From NCBI GenBank assembly GCA_964390645.1, contig CAYMLL010000018.1, forward strand, positions 1 to 48,193: 48,193 nucleotides of DNA, read 5' to 3'. This DNA is from CAYMLL01 sp964390645 (lineage in GTDB: Bacteria; Planctomycetota; UBA8108). Numbering within the stretch: position 1 is the first letter of the stretch; each line of letters begins with the position of its first letter. Below are positions 8,033 to 15,861 of this stretch, piece after piece. The position numbers were made by a program, and so were the translations under genes. The notes beneath the pieces were generated by a model. It searched no databases, was not told the DNA's origin, and saw only the letters and a program-made list of their open reading frames with translations.

Positions 8033-8077
8033 ATACTCTCCGTCGCAACGAAACGGTTCCGGGCCCTGCAGACTGCC

Positions 8078-8371
8078 ATGCCACTCGATATCAACGTTCC
8101 CGACAAGATCCTCGCCGGCCTCAACCAGTCGTACACGATCACCAGCGACTCGGGAGCGCCGTCGGGCAGCGTCATGGTCGGTGGACAGGAGGTGCCGCAC
8201 CGCATCGTGCCCCTAGGCCCTCCGAAGGACCAGACCGCTGCCGACACGCCTCTGCTCAAGTTCAAGGTGTCCTTCCTGCTGCCGGGCGACTCGGTGGGCA
8301 AGCAGCTTCAGCTTGTCTTCTGCGCCGGCGCCAGCAAGGCCGAAGACGAGCACGAGATCTCGGCGGAGTGA
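8078..8371 (+). CDS. Small hypothetical protein
   Basis: A 97-residue acidic protein I do not recognise. It begins MPLDINVPDKILAGLNQSYT, has no signal peptide or membrane segment, and its alternating pattern (SVMVGGQEVPHRIVPLG, LLKFKVSFLLPGDSVGKQLQ) suggests a small all-beta fold. It has two cysteine-free halves and one cysteine near the C-terminus. Codon use matches its neighbours and the frame is bounded by a divergent gene and a hairpin repeat, so I think it is real. No good Shine-Dalgarno precedes ATG 8078. It is transcribed divergently from the bacillithiol operon, but nothing ties its role to thiols. Confidence 0.65.
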   Translation: MPLDINVPDKILAGLNQSYTITSDSGAPSGSVMVGGQEVPHRIVPLGPPKDQTAADTPLLKFKVSFLLPGDSVGKQLQLVFCAGASKAEDEHEISAE

Positions 8372-8380
8372 CCGGTTTTC

Positions 8381-8442
8381 CCGGGAGCGGGTTCTCCCGG
8401 GGGTGGGGCTTCCGGGAGCGGGTTCTCCCGGGGGTGGGGCCT
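8381..8442. terminator. Duplicated 31-bp hairpin between convergent genes (candidate bidirectional terminator)
   Basis: Two copies of a 31-bp unit (8381-8411 and 8412-8442) with one mismatch fill the gap between convergent stops at 8371 and 8442. Each copy contains a perfect 7-bp stem, CCGGGAG / CTCCCGG, around a six-base loop (8381-8400 and 8412-8431). Being symmetrical, the stems form on both transcripts. There is no T-tract, so intrinsic termination is plausible but not proven; a transcript-stabilising 3' hairpin is the alternative. Confidence 0.6.
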
Positions 8443-9098
8443 CAACGCCGGCCGGTCGATCCGAGCGAGTACTGGCCGAAGTTGTACAGTTCCGCCTTGA
8501 CGCGCCCCCAGCAGTCGGCGATTCCCTGCGCCTCTCGCAGCGTCAGCTCCTTTGCTTGGACGCGCCGGCTCAGCGAGCCCGGGATCGGTTTGAGGTAGAT
8601 CTCCGCGGGCTGCCGGTCGATCTGCAGCATGTAGTATGCCTGGTCTTCGGGCGGCAGTCGGCCCGGGTGGGCAGGAAGCCGTCGCAGCCCGGCTCTCCGG
8701 GTCCGGTCGAGGAGCAGCAGGAAGTGCTCCGGGGGAATCGTGAAGATGGGCACCGCCTTAGAGAATGTCAGCGATCGCAGGCGCTTCCTGCGCACCGGCT
8801 CCGTCAGCCGCCGCTCCCAGTCGTCGCCGTCGTCGTCGACCCAGTAGCCGACGGATCCGGTGTGGACCTCGAGAGCGCCGACGTCCTGTTCGCCGCGGTC
8901 GGGTGTCTTGATGATGACGGTCTGCGCGGGACGTCGGCCCTTCCGGATCACCGTACTGCGTGGTGCGGGGTCGTGGTAGACGAAGAGCGCGTTCTCCGGT
9001 GCCGAGGCGCAGCCGCCGAGAAGGGTCGCGGGAATGAGCGCGTACGCGATGGACGCGGGGAAGCGTCCGGGCCTCTCACCGCCCGGGTGTCGCAGCAC
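8442..9098 (-). CDS. Hypothetical lipoprotein
   Basis: About 218 residues from GTG 9098. A hydrophobic stretch SIAYALIPATLLGG runs into Cys30 with L-G-G-C, a lipobox, so the protein should be lipidated and exported. The mature part is basic and rich in R-R pairs, with the segments GYWVDDDGDDWERRL and QAYYMLQIDRQPAEIYLKPI. I do not recognise the family. The frame is open much further upstream, but that part only mirrors the PilZ gene in another frame; GTG 9098 is the last start before the signal peptide, 26 bp after the PilZ stop. Co-transcription with pilZ is likely. The tail of the gene touches the duplicated hairpin. Confidence 0.7.
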   Translation of the reverse strand: MLRHPGGERPGRFPASIAYALIPATLLGGCASAPENALFVYHDPAPRSTVIRKGRRPAQTVIIKTPDRGEQDVGALEVHTGSVGYWVDDDGDDWERRLTEPVRRKRLRSLTFSKAVPIFTIPPEHFLLLLDRTRRAGLRRLPAHPGRLPPEDQAYYMLQIDRQPAEIYLKPIPGSLSRRVQAKELTLREAQGIADCWGRVKAELYNFGQYSLGSTGRR

Positions 9099-9124
9099 TG
9101 CGGTCCGTCGCGGAGCTGACGGAT

Positions 9125-9523
9125 CTAGTGGGTGATCTGCGTCTTGATGACGAAGCGCAGCAGCTCGTCCTGGTGCTCCTTGGAGATCTCCGCGAACTTC
9201 AGTCCCATCGGGATCCTGTCGCTGCCCGGCTCGAACGACTCCATCCACGAGATGTTGGCGAGGGCTTTGATGGGCTGATCCGCTGCCGGAAGGAGCAGGT
9301 TCAGGCCGATCACGATCTCGTTGGTCAGCAGCGCCGGCAACCAGCGTACGTCCGGGATCTTCCCGATCAGAAGAATCCCGTGGCCGCTGACACTCGATGT
9401 CGTTCCCTCGAAGATCGTCTCCGCCTCGACGTCGACCGTCTTGCTGAGGAACTTGTAGCGAATCGGGATATCCGTTTGGATCTGGATGAAATCTCGTCTG
9501 GCGGTCTCGTAGTGGAAGCTCAT
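9125..9523 (-). CDS. PilZ-domain protein with an atypical c-di-GMP motif
   Basis: A 132-residue single-domain PilZ protein. The fold is recognisable from ARRDFIQIQTDIPIRYKF (about 8-25), the central TTSSVSGHGILL (41-52), ANISWMES and the closing PMGLKFAEISKEHQDELLRF. PilZ receptors usually bind c-di-GMP through RxxxR and (D/N)xSxxG. Here the first motif reads R-R-D-F-I, with no second arginine in place, and the second has Ser instead of Asp/Asn. Binding is therefore doubtful, though the fold looks intact. ATG 9523 has GGAGAGG eight bases upstream. It precedes the lipoprotein gene by 26 bp and follows the RNase HII-like gene by 127 bp. Confidence 0.85.
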   Translation of the reverse strand: MSFHYETARRDFIQIQTDIPIRYKFLSKTVDVEAETIFEGTTSSVSGHGILLIGKIPDVRWLPALLTNEIVIGLNLLLPAADQPIKALANISWMESFEPGSDRIPMGLKFAEISKEHQDELLRFVIKTQITH

Positions 9524-9650
9524 CGAACCTCTCCGTGACGTGCATGAATGCCCTCAGGGTTCTTCGGAAAGGACGTCGAGAATCTGAACTCCTCATGATG
9601 GTCGGTCGCATCCGGAGAGTTTCTCGTCCGAGGGGCCTGCTGTGAGACGT

Positions 9651-10709
9651 TCACCTGTCACGGATCAGCAACTTCGAGTCGGTGCCGAGAGTGGCGCGAA
9701 GCGCCGCGGTGTCCTCGAGAAAGCGTCGTGCGTCGACCACATACCCGGCCGTCGGCGCGAGTTTCCGGTTCTTCTCGGTCCAGTAGCGGTTGAACAGCTC
9801 CATGTGGAGCTCACGGAGGTACTTCGATGCCATCGACGCGAGGGCGACCGGGAGGCTCTTGCGCTCCGAGTTCTTCGTGAAGGTGATGCGGAAGGTCTCG
9901 GGCTCTGACCCGTCGCGTCGACGGCGACGTCGGAGGCGGTAGCTCGACGTCTCCTCGCCCTGCTCGTCGATGCAGAGCGCCTGCGGCCGCATCGACTCGA
10001 AGAGCGTGCGTGCGTATCGTGTGCGACCGCCCTGTCGATCGACGACGACGTCGACCGGCTCCTGGGGGAACTGCTTCCAGAGTCGTCGCAGAAACCACGC
10101 GATCGTCCGGAAGGAGACGCGCGCCTTGTTCTCCCACGTCGCGAGCCCTCGGTTGAACTCGACCACCTCGACGGGGATCGCCGAGGTGCCGAGAAACTCG
10201 ATCCTGGCCTCCTCGAGCTTCGAGACGAGCTTGCCGGCCAGACGACACACCATCGGTGCGTACGTGTCGAGCGGTATCGGAACGTCCGCTTTGGCGTACC
10301 ACGGGTAGTCTTCCAGGTAGCCGTCCGCCGCGCCGCGGCCTCGCCGCGAGACCCGGTGCAGAAGCTCGCGCAGGCTTTTCGGCAAGCGCTCGTGACGGGC
10401 GAGGATGAACGGCAGCAGGCCCTCTTCGAGGTGGCGGAGCACACCGGAGGCCGAGCGGCGCTGTTCGCCGGAGGCCGACCGGCGCGATTTCCGGCCGGAC
10501 GAGTAGAGCAGCTTCGAGTCGTTGACCGGGATGCAGCCGTCGTTCGGCTTGCGCGTCACCAGTGGGTCGAGCGCCGGCCACAGGTCTCCGATCGGTCGCA
10601 CGAGCGTCTCGTCGGCCGCTGGCGTCTCGACACGAAAGACCGCGATCGAGATCACCAGGGGCCCCAGCATGGGTCCGTATCCGGCCTCGTCGATTCCGGC
10701 GATGATCAT
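9651..10709 (-). CDS. RNase HII-like protein, divergent
   Basis: A 352-residue protein whose N-terminus IAGIDEAGYGPMLGPLV (3-19) is clearly the type 2 RNase H start: the DE pair (7-8) would bind catalytic metal. Two features depart from RNase HII: the G-R-G motif that reads the 2'-hydroxyl at the RNA-DNA junction is G-Y-G, and the protein is much longer than the usual 200-260 residues. A further acidic site may be VVVDRQGG in the middle, and ALASMASKYLRELHMELFN resembles the late helix carrying the remaining ligands. An Arg/Ser-rich insert holds a doubled RRSASG (about 75-90). It may cut RNA-DNA hybrids with different specificity, or be a planctomycete-type relative of unknown substrate. Confidence 0.75.
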   Translation of the reverse strand: MIIAGIDEAGYGPMLGPLVISIAVFRVETPAADETLVRPIGDLWPALDPLVTRKPNDGCIPVNDSKLLYSSGRKSRRSASGEQRRSASGVLRHLEEGLLPFILARHERLPKSLRELLHRVSRRGRGAADGYLEDYPWYAKADVPIPLDTYAPMVCRLAGKLVSKLEEARIEFLGTSAIPVEVVEFNRGLATWENKARVSFRTIAWFLRRLWKQFPQEPVDVVVDRQGGRTRYARTLFESMRPQALCIDEQGEETSSYRLRRRRRRDGSEPETFRITFTKNSERKSLPVALASMASKYLRELHMELFNRYWTEKNRKLAPTAGYVVDARRFLEDTAALRATLGTDSKLLIRDR

Positions 10710-11061
10710 GCAGGAAAGCTACGAAGGGGAGGGGCGGAAGGCAAGGGGCGGCCGGTGATCGTTCCGGCAGAGGGGGGGCACCGGGGAGCGGGTAAACGGA
10801 GGACGCCCGTGCACGACGATCGGGTCAGCCCGTCTCGACCGGGGCTTTCGTGTGCGGGTAAGTGGCTCGGTCGACGCGCGTCGGAGGCGGTCTCGGGGTG
10901 GCCCCGGCAGCGCAGGGAGACGGACAGCGGTCCGACGTGGTGTCCCGTCCTCGGATATTCGCGGGAAAGCTCCCGGCGTCCGATCTATAATCTCGAGTGC
11001 GGTCCGCCACACTTGCCGAAGAGAACCCGAAGAGTTCTCGGTCTCGCCCGGAAGCCCCCCG
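10710..11061. other. Divergent intergenic region
   Basis: A 352-bp gap between the RNase HII-like gene (leftward) and the TPR-peptidase gene (rightward). Apart from a TATAAT box near its right end I see no repeat, tRNA or credible small gene. Rightward frames that extend the TPR protein upstream lie here but encode Arg-rich, unconserved sequence before the real signal peptide. Confidence 0.5.
10986..10991 (+). promoter_or_regulatory. Perfect -10 box before the TPR-peptidase gene
   Basis: TATAAT lies 70 bp upstream of ATG 11062 in otherwise GC-rich DNA. No convincing -35 box is found 16-18 bp upstream, so an activator or an extended element outside the consensus may be needed. Confidence 0.5.
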
Positions 11062-13965
11062 ATGCCATCCAAGCGCATTCGCTCACGTCTCGTCTGTCCC
11101 GCTGCATTCTGCAAGGTTCTCGGTGTGGTTCTCGTGCTCTCGGCGAGGCCCGCGAGCATCGTGCGGGCCGATCTCCCGAAGCCTGAACCGGGGACGGGCG
11201 CCTTCTTCCTGCGCGCGGGCAGCTACGAGGAGGCGATCGCCACCTTCCGCGAGGAGGTCGAGAAGTCCCCCGCGGAAGCTGCGCCGGTGCGCGGCCTCGC
11301 CGATGCGCTGGCGGCGGTCGGCAAGTACGACGAGGCGCTGAAGGAGCTGTCCTCGTCAGCGCTCTTCGAGTCCGCGTCGACGTTGCAGTCGGCCGCCGGG
11401 CGCACCTATCTGCGTGTGGGCCAGCTCGCGCAGGCCGAGAAGGCGTTTCGCGTCGCGATCGATCTCGACGATGGCAACGTCGAGGCGCTCAACCGACTCG
11501 GCGAGGTGCTTCATTCCACCGGTCGTCGCAAGGAGGCGACGAGGATGTGGAATCGCGTCATCGACGTTTACCAGGAGATGAGCTCGGCGGAGGCCGAGAA
11601 GCTGCCCGCCGAGGGCTACGTCGAGATGGGACTGACGCTGGTCCATCTGAACCGCTACGGCGAGGCGAACGACATCATGTTCGCGCAGGCCGTCGATCAG
11701 GACGCGGAGAACCCGGTGATGCTGCTCGAGACGGGCCGCATGCTGCAGACGAAGTTCCAGTTTCCGGCATCGCGTGGCTGCTACCGCGACGCGTTCAAGG
11801 TCAATCCGGTCTTTCCCGACGGTCGTGTCGCCCTGGCAGAGAACTATCTGGTCGACTTTCAGGTCGGCACCCGGCGCTACGAACTCGCCGAGAAGCAGAT
11901 CTCCCGGGCGCTCGAGGTGAACCCGAATCACGACGGCGCGTACACCGCGCGCGGCAGCCTGTGGCTCTCTGACGGCGACCTTCCGAAGGCGCGAGAGGCT
12001 TTCGGGCAGGCGCTGGCGATCAATCCTGCGAACTTCCGTGCTCGGGGACTTCTGGCGGCTTGCCAGTTCCTCGCCAACGAGGAGGACGAGTTCGAGAAGA
12101 GCGAGGCGGAGGTCCTGGCGCTCAACAAGGAGTGCGCCGAGTTCTACCACACCGTCTCCGAGGCGATCGAGCGACGCTTTCGGTATCTCGACGCCGCGCG
12201 CATGGCGCAGAAGGCGCTGGCGATCAACGAGGACTACTGGCCGGCCTATCACACTCTCGGCATCAACCTCCTGCGTGTCGGCGACGAGGAGAGAGGGCGC
12301 TTCTACCTCGCGAAGTCGTTTCGGCTCGATCCGTTCAACCTCTTCGTGTCCAACACTCGCAAGCTCCTGCGGCACATGGACAAGAACCACCGTGTGCTGA
12401 AGACGGGAAACTTCGTTATCAAGCTCCCGAAGAACGACTACGAGGTGTTGAAGACTTACCTCGCGCCGCTGCTGAAGGAGGCCTACGCGAAGCTGCAGAA
12501 GCACTACCGGGTAGAGCTCGATCCGCCGATCTTCATCGAGGTGTTCTCCGGTCACAAGTGGTTCTCGACGCGCATCGTCGGGCTCGCCGGCTTTCCGGCA
12601 TCCGGCGCCTGCTTCGGCAACCTCGTCGCGCTGACGACGCCGAAGGCGCTGCCTCAGAACTGGGGAGCGGTCGCGTGGCACGAGTTCGCGCACGTGATCA
12701 CGCTCCACAAGACGCATCATCGCGTGCCGCGTTGGCTCACCGAGGGGCTGAGCGTGTTCGAGGAGGGACGTGATCATCCCGAGTGGGAGCGTCGCTTCGA
12801 GCGTGAGATCGGCTCCGCCTACGCGTCGGGCCGATTGCTCGGCCTCGGCGAGCTCGACTTCGGCTTCTCGAAGCCGAAGTATCCCGGTCAGGTCCTGATG
12901 TCCTACTATCAGGGCTGCTTGATCGTGAAGTACATCGAGAAGACCTGGGGCTTCGACCGGGTCCTTTCGATCCTCGATGGCTACGATGCGAACAAGTCGA
13001 CTCCGCAGATTTTCCAGGAGGTCTTCGACCTCTCGCTGAAGGAGTTCGACCGCGGGTTCTTCACCTACCTCGAGGACTGGATCGCGAAGAGCGGCTACGT
13101 GCCGACGGTCGCCGAGGATGTCATCGAGGATCTGCAGCTCGATCTGGAGGACGACCCGAAAAACGTCAAGAAGCTCGTCGAGCTCGCGTGGGCCTACTAC
13201 TCGAGCAGCCTCGCCGACGACGTCGATGTGCCGATTACCGCCGGCAAGGCGCTCGAGCTCGACCCTGAGAACGGTGACGCACTGGCGATCCTCGCGCTCC
13301 ACGATCTGAAGAAGGGCAAGACGGCGAAGGCGAAGGAGCGGATGGAGAGCGCGCTGCGGAACGGCACGCGGATGCGCTATCGCATGCATGAGGCGCTCGC
13401 TCGGCTGGCGCTGAAAGATGGCGAGAAGGACGAGGCGATCGGGCTCATGGAGAAGGCGAAGGAGATCTCGCCGTTCGCGGGTGCGGGTTCGCCGCCCGGC
13501 CGCAACCTCTACTACACTCTGGCGGGTCTCTACAAAGACGTCGGAAAGGAGGAGGACGCGATTCGCACGCTCGAGGAGCTGCGCGCGTTCTCGGTCGAGG
13601 ATCTGCGCTGCCGTGTGGAGCTGGCCGCTCACTACATCGAGCAGGGCTCGCAGGCCGGTGCGGAGAAGGCGGTGACCATCCTCGACGAGGCCCTCTTCAT
13701 CAATCCCTTCGACGTTGCGGTCCACGACAAGCTCGCTCGCGCGTCGGTGGTGGCGAAGCGCCACTCGATCACCGTTCGCGAGTACGACCTGATGCTGCGC
13801 GCCTACCCCGAGACCAATCCTCGCACCGCCCATCTGGCGCTGGCACGCGCTCACCTGGCCCTCGGGCACGGGAAGGAGGCTCGCGAACACGCCAGGGAGG
13901 TTCTCGAGATCGACGACGAGAGCGAGGAGGCGAGGGCGATTCTCGAGAAGGCCGGGGAATCCTGA
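11062..13965 (+). CDS. Exported TPR protein with a gluzincin (peptidase MA-like) domain
   Basis: About 967 residues. ATG 11062 is chosen because it starts a plain signal peptide (basic MPSKRIRSR, then a hydrophobic run ending VRA-D); upstream codons are unconserved. Tetratricopeptide repeats fill roughly 45-430, with the A-x3-Y/F-x2-A-x2-A pattern, for example YEEAIATFREEVEKSP. A zinc-peptidase domain follows: HEFAH at 540-544 fits HExxH, and the glutamate of TEGLSVFEE (561) is about 20 residues later, the gluzincin third ligand. More TPRs cover about 690-960. It should act outside the cytoplasm, binding partners through TPRs and possibly cleaving a peptide. It stands alone between two intergenic gaps; its target is unknown. 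Confidence 0.9.
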   Translation: MPSKRIRSRLVCPAAFCKVLGVVLVLSARPASIVRADLPKPEPGTGAFFLRAGSYEEAIATFREEVEKSPAEAAPVRGLADALAAVGKYDEALKELSSSALFESASTLQSAAGRTYLRVGQLAQAEKAFRVAIDLDDGNVEALNRLGEVLHSTGRRKEATRMWNRVIDVYQEMSSAEAEKLPAEGYVEMGLTLVHLNRYGEANDIMFAQAVDQDAENPVMLLETGRMLQTKFQFPASRGCYRDAFKVNPVFPDGRVALAENYLVDFQVGTRRYELAEKQISRALEVNPNHDGAYTARGSLWLSDGDLPKAREAFGQALAINPANFRARGLLAACQFLANEEDEFEKSEAEVLALNKECAEFYHTVSEAIERRFRYLDAARMAQKALAINEDYWPAYHTLGINLLRVGDEERGRFYLAKSFRLDPFNLFVSNTRKLLRHMDKNHRVLKTGNFVIKLPKNDYEVLKTYLAPLLKEAYAKLQKHYRVELDPPIFIEVFSGHKWFSTRIVGLAGFPASGACFGNLVALTTPKALPQNWGAVAWHEFAHVITLHKTHHRVPRWLTEGLSVFEEGRDHPEWERRFEREIGSAYASGRLLGLGELDFGFSKPKYPGQVLMSYYQGCLIVKYIEKTWGFDRVLSILDGYDANKSTPQIFQEVFDLSLKEFDRGFFTYLEDWIAKSGYVPTVAEDVIEDLQLDLEDDPKNVKKLVELAWAYYSSSLADDVDVPITAGKALELDPENGDALAILALHDLKKGKTAKAKERMESALRNGTRMRYRMHEALARLALKDGEKDEAIGLMEKAKEISPFAGAGSPPGRNLYYTLAGLYKDVGKEEDAIRTLEELRAFSVEDLRCRVELAAHYIEQGSQAGAEKAVTILDEALFINPFDVAVHDKLARASVVAKRHSITVREYDLMLRAYPETNPRTAHLALARAHLALGHGKEAREHAREVLEIDDESEEARAILEKAGES

Positions 13966-14110
13966 GAGAACCGCCCGGGCGGCAGTGTCCAGGGAGCTGC
14001 GAGCCGCGTGGCGGTCTCGATCGATCGCAGGCGGCCGATCCGCGGGTCCATCCTGACACGCTGTTTCGCTGCGCTACACAGGTGTCTGGATAGCATACAG
14101 TTTCGTGCCT

Positions 14111-14126
14111 CGTCGGGTACCCGACG
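14111..14126. promoter_or_regulatory. Perfect 16-bp palindrome upstream of the two-component operon
   Basis: CGTCGGGTACCCGACG is a perfect inverted repeat without spacer. It lies 48 bp before the -24 element of the sigma-54-like promoter. A homodimeric Fis-type HTH such as that of the downstream regulator would bind a site of this form. Confidence 0.5.
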
Positions 14127-14150
14127 GGACCTTCCAAGTTCTTCTGATTA

Positions 14151-14166
14151 AATAGCTTAAGCTATT
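14151..14166. promoter_or_regulatory. Second perfect 16-bp palindrome, AT-rich
   Basis: AATAGCTTAAGCTATT is a perfect palindrome of strikingly low GC content for this chromosome, 24 bp after the first and 8 bp before the -24/-12 element. It could be an operator or a stem in the transcript of the upstream gene. The two palindromes differ in sequence, so they may serve different proteins. Confidence 0.5.
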
Positions 14167-14174
14167 GGACGTGG

Positions 14175-14190
14175 CGGTACGTCGTTTGCT
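14175..14190 (+). promoter_or_regulatory. Sigma-54 (RpoN)-like -24/-12 promoter
   Basis: CGGTACGTCGTTTGCT has the invariant GG (14176-14177) and GC (14188-14189) ten bases apart, plus a full TTGCT at -12 and ACG after the -24 GG. It departs from TGGCACG-N4-TTGCW at two bases near the -24 box. The start codon of the histidine kinase is 30 bp downstream, the right distance. The operon encodes a sigma-54 activator, which fits autoregulation. Confidence 0.55.
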
Positions 14191-14220
14191 GATATCCAGC
14201 GAATCGAGAGGTACCGTCTC

Positions 14221-15861
14221 ATGCGCCGTGGCATCCGTTTCCCCTCCGTCGGACTCAGCATCCGACAGAAGCTCCTCCTCGTGATCACCGGTCTGCTCTC
14301 GCTCTCGGCCGCGCTCAGCCTGCTGCTGCACCTCGAGGAGAGCCGTCGCGCCAGCCGCGAGGTCGCCGGGGCGGTGGACCGCATCGTCGAGCGTCTGAGT
14401 GAGGCGGGGCTTGTCAGCGCGCCCTTCACGGCTGACGGTGTCGCCGGTTCCCCCGGGGCGCGGCCGCCGGCCGATATTCCGGGCGACCTGCTGCGCTCCG
14501 GCTTGCCGCGCGCGGACATCGAGCTCAGCTCCGACATCTTCATCCCGACCGTTCGTCACACTCCGCGAGGCATGACCGTGACGCTCGAGCATCGCCGCGA
14601 GGCGATCCGCATCGTCGACGACATCTTCCACGACCCGGTGCCCGTCGACACGCTCGACGCTCCAGCGGTCATCCCGCCGCCGAAGAGCCGCGTCATCGCG
14701 GAGCTGCGTGACCCGATCGAGGCAGCCCGGGAGGCGAGCTTGCCGCGTGAGCTCGCGATCGCGGGTGCGGTGCTCCTCGTCGGTTTCCTGCTGACGTGGC
14801 TCGTCGCCGGCCGGCTGACACGTCCTCTGAAGAAGCTCCGCTCGAAGATGGATGCAGTCGCGCGCGGCGAGCTCGATTCTGTCGCCTTCGACGGACAGGG
14901 CTCCTCGATCGGACAGGGCTCCTCGATTGGACAGGGCTCCTCGATCGGACAGGGCTCCTCGATCGGACAGCGTTCGACCTCGGAGCCATCGTCGTCGAGA
15001 GATGAGCTGTCGCAGATGACCACGGCCTTCGACACCATGGTCGAGAGCCTGCGTGAGAAGCGCGCCATCGAGAAGAAGGTCTTCCAGGCCGAGCGGCTCT
15101 CCGCGCTCGGCGATCTCGCTGCGGGGGTCGCGCACGACGTGCGCAACCCTCTCAACACGATCGGTCTCGGTCTCGGTCACCTGCGCGATCAGTGTCCGCC
15201 GAGCGATCCGGAGCGTCGCGAGTCCTTCCTGCGCATCCTCGACGACGTCGAGGGCGAGCTGGGCCGTCTCAACGATCTCGTCCACAACTTCCTCTCGCTT
15301 GCCAGAGATGGCGAGAACGACTTGGAACCCTGCGAGCTGCGGCCTCTCGTCGACGACTGCTTGAGCCTCGTGCGCAAGCAGGCCCAGTCCCAGGGCGTCG
15401 TGCTGCGCGAGTATCTCGCTGACGTCGGCATCCTGGAGGTCAACTCGCTCGAGTTGCGTCGTGCGGTGACGAATGTCGTGCTCAACGCGCTGCAGGCGGT
15501 CGAGAGTGGTGGTGAGATCGTCGTGCGGCTGTCGAGCAGTGCACACGGCGTGGTGCTCGAGATCAGCGACGACGGCCCCGGCATGGGCGCCGACGAGCTC
15601 GACCAGGCGCTGCTACCGTACTACACGACGCGACCGCAAGGCACCGGACTGGGCCTTCCGATCGCGCGAGGCGTGGTCGAGGCGCACGGAGGGACGATGA
15701 CGATGCGTAGCGAGCCGGGTCGTGGCACGACCGTCGAGATCGTCCTGACCCACGGGAAGCCTGCGTACGGGAAGCCTGCACACGGGGGATCGGAGGCGTC
15801 GTCACGGGAGCCGGCTTGCGGCGAGCACGCCGTGTTCGTTACCCGGGAGGAAGCCAGATGA
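14221..15861 (+). CDS. Membrane sensor histidine kinase (NtrB/ZraS type)
   Basis: A 546-residue sensor. Two membrane helices (about 17-38 and 178-197) enclose a roughly 140-residue periplasmic domain with no recognised fold. A HAMP domain (198-280) follows, then HisKA with ERLSALGDLAAGVAHDVRNP (His305 is the phosphorylation site), and the ATPase domain with N-box NVVLNALQAVE, DDGPGM and GTGLGLPIARG. The HAMP connector is interrupted by four GQGSSI repeats (225-248) from an 18-bp DNA repeat. The C-terminus after the ATPase domain is a Gly/Lys-Pro tail with another duplication. It shares an ATGA overlap with the response regulator gene, its obvious partner. The signal sensed is unknown; such pairs often respond to envelope stress or metals. 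Confidence 0.93.
   Translation: MRRGIRFPSVGLSIRQKLLLVITGLLSLSAALSLLLHLEESRRASREVAGAVDRIVERLSEAGLVSAPFTADGVAGSPGARPPADIPGDLLRSGLPRADIELSSDIFIPTVRHTPRGMTVTLEHRREAIRIVDDIFHDPVPVDTLDAPAVIPPPKSRVIAELRDPIEAAREASLPRELAIAGAVLLVGFLLTWLVAGRLTRPLKKLRSKMDAVARGELDSVAFDGQGSSIGQGSSIGQGSSIGQGSSIGQRSTSEPSSSRDELSQMTTAFDTMVESLREKRAIEKKVFQAERLSALGDLAAGVAHDVRNPLNTIGLGLGHLRDQCPPSDPERRESFLRILDDVEGELGRLNDLVHNFLSLARDGENDLEPCELRPLVDDCLSLVRKQAQSQGVVLREYLADVGILEVNSLELRRAVTNVVLNALQAVESGGEIVVRLSSSAHGVVLEISDDGPGMGADELDQALLPYYTTRPQGTGLGLPIARGVVEAHGGTMTMRSEPGRGTTVEIVLTHGKPAYGKPAHGGSEASSREPACGEHAVFVTREEAR
14893..14964. repeat. 18-bp in-frame repeat in the HAMP domain of the sensor kinase
   Basis: Four copies of GGACAGGGCTCCTCGATC (14893-14910, 14911-14928, 14929-14946, 14947-14964); the second ends in T, a silent change. 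They encode G-Q-G-S-S-I four times, followed by a degenerate GQRSTS. The insert falls in the connector between the two HAMP helices. Confidence 0.95.

Noticed and set aside
7953..8084. Longer N-terminus of the methyltransferase-BshC fusion (43 extra residues)
   Set aside because: The extra codons run into the divergent gene at 8078, have no conserved sequence and would leave no room for promoters; ATG 7955 starts right before the methyltransferase.
8442..9611. A 389-residue leftward protein covering the PilZ gene
   Set aside because: Its first 170 residues are the PilZ gene read in another frame; only the part from GTG 9098, with a signal peptide and lipobox, looks real.
11356..13890. An 844-residue leftward frame opposite the TPR-peptidase gene
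   Set aside because: Mirror frame of a real gene; no motif, no Shine-Dalgarno.
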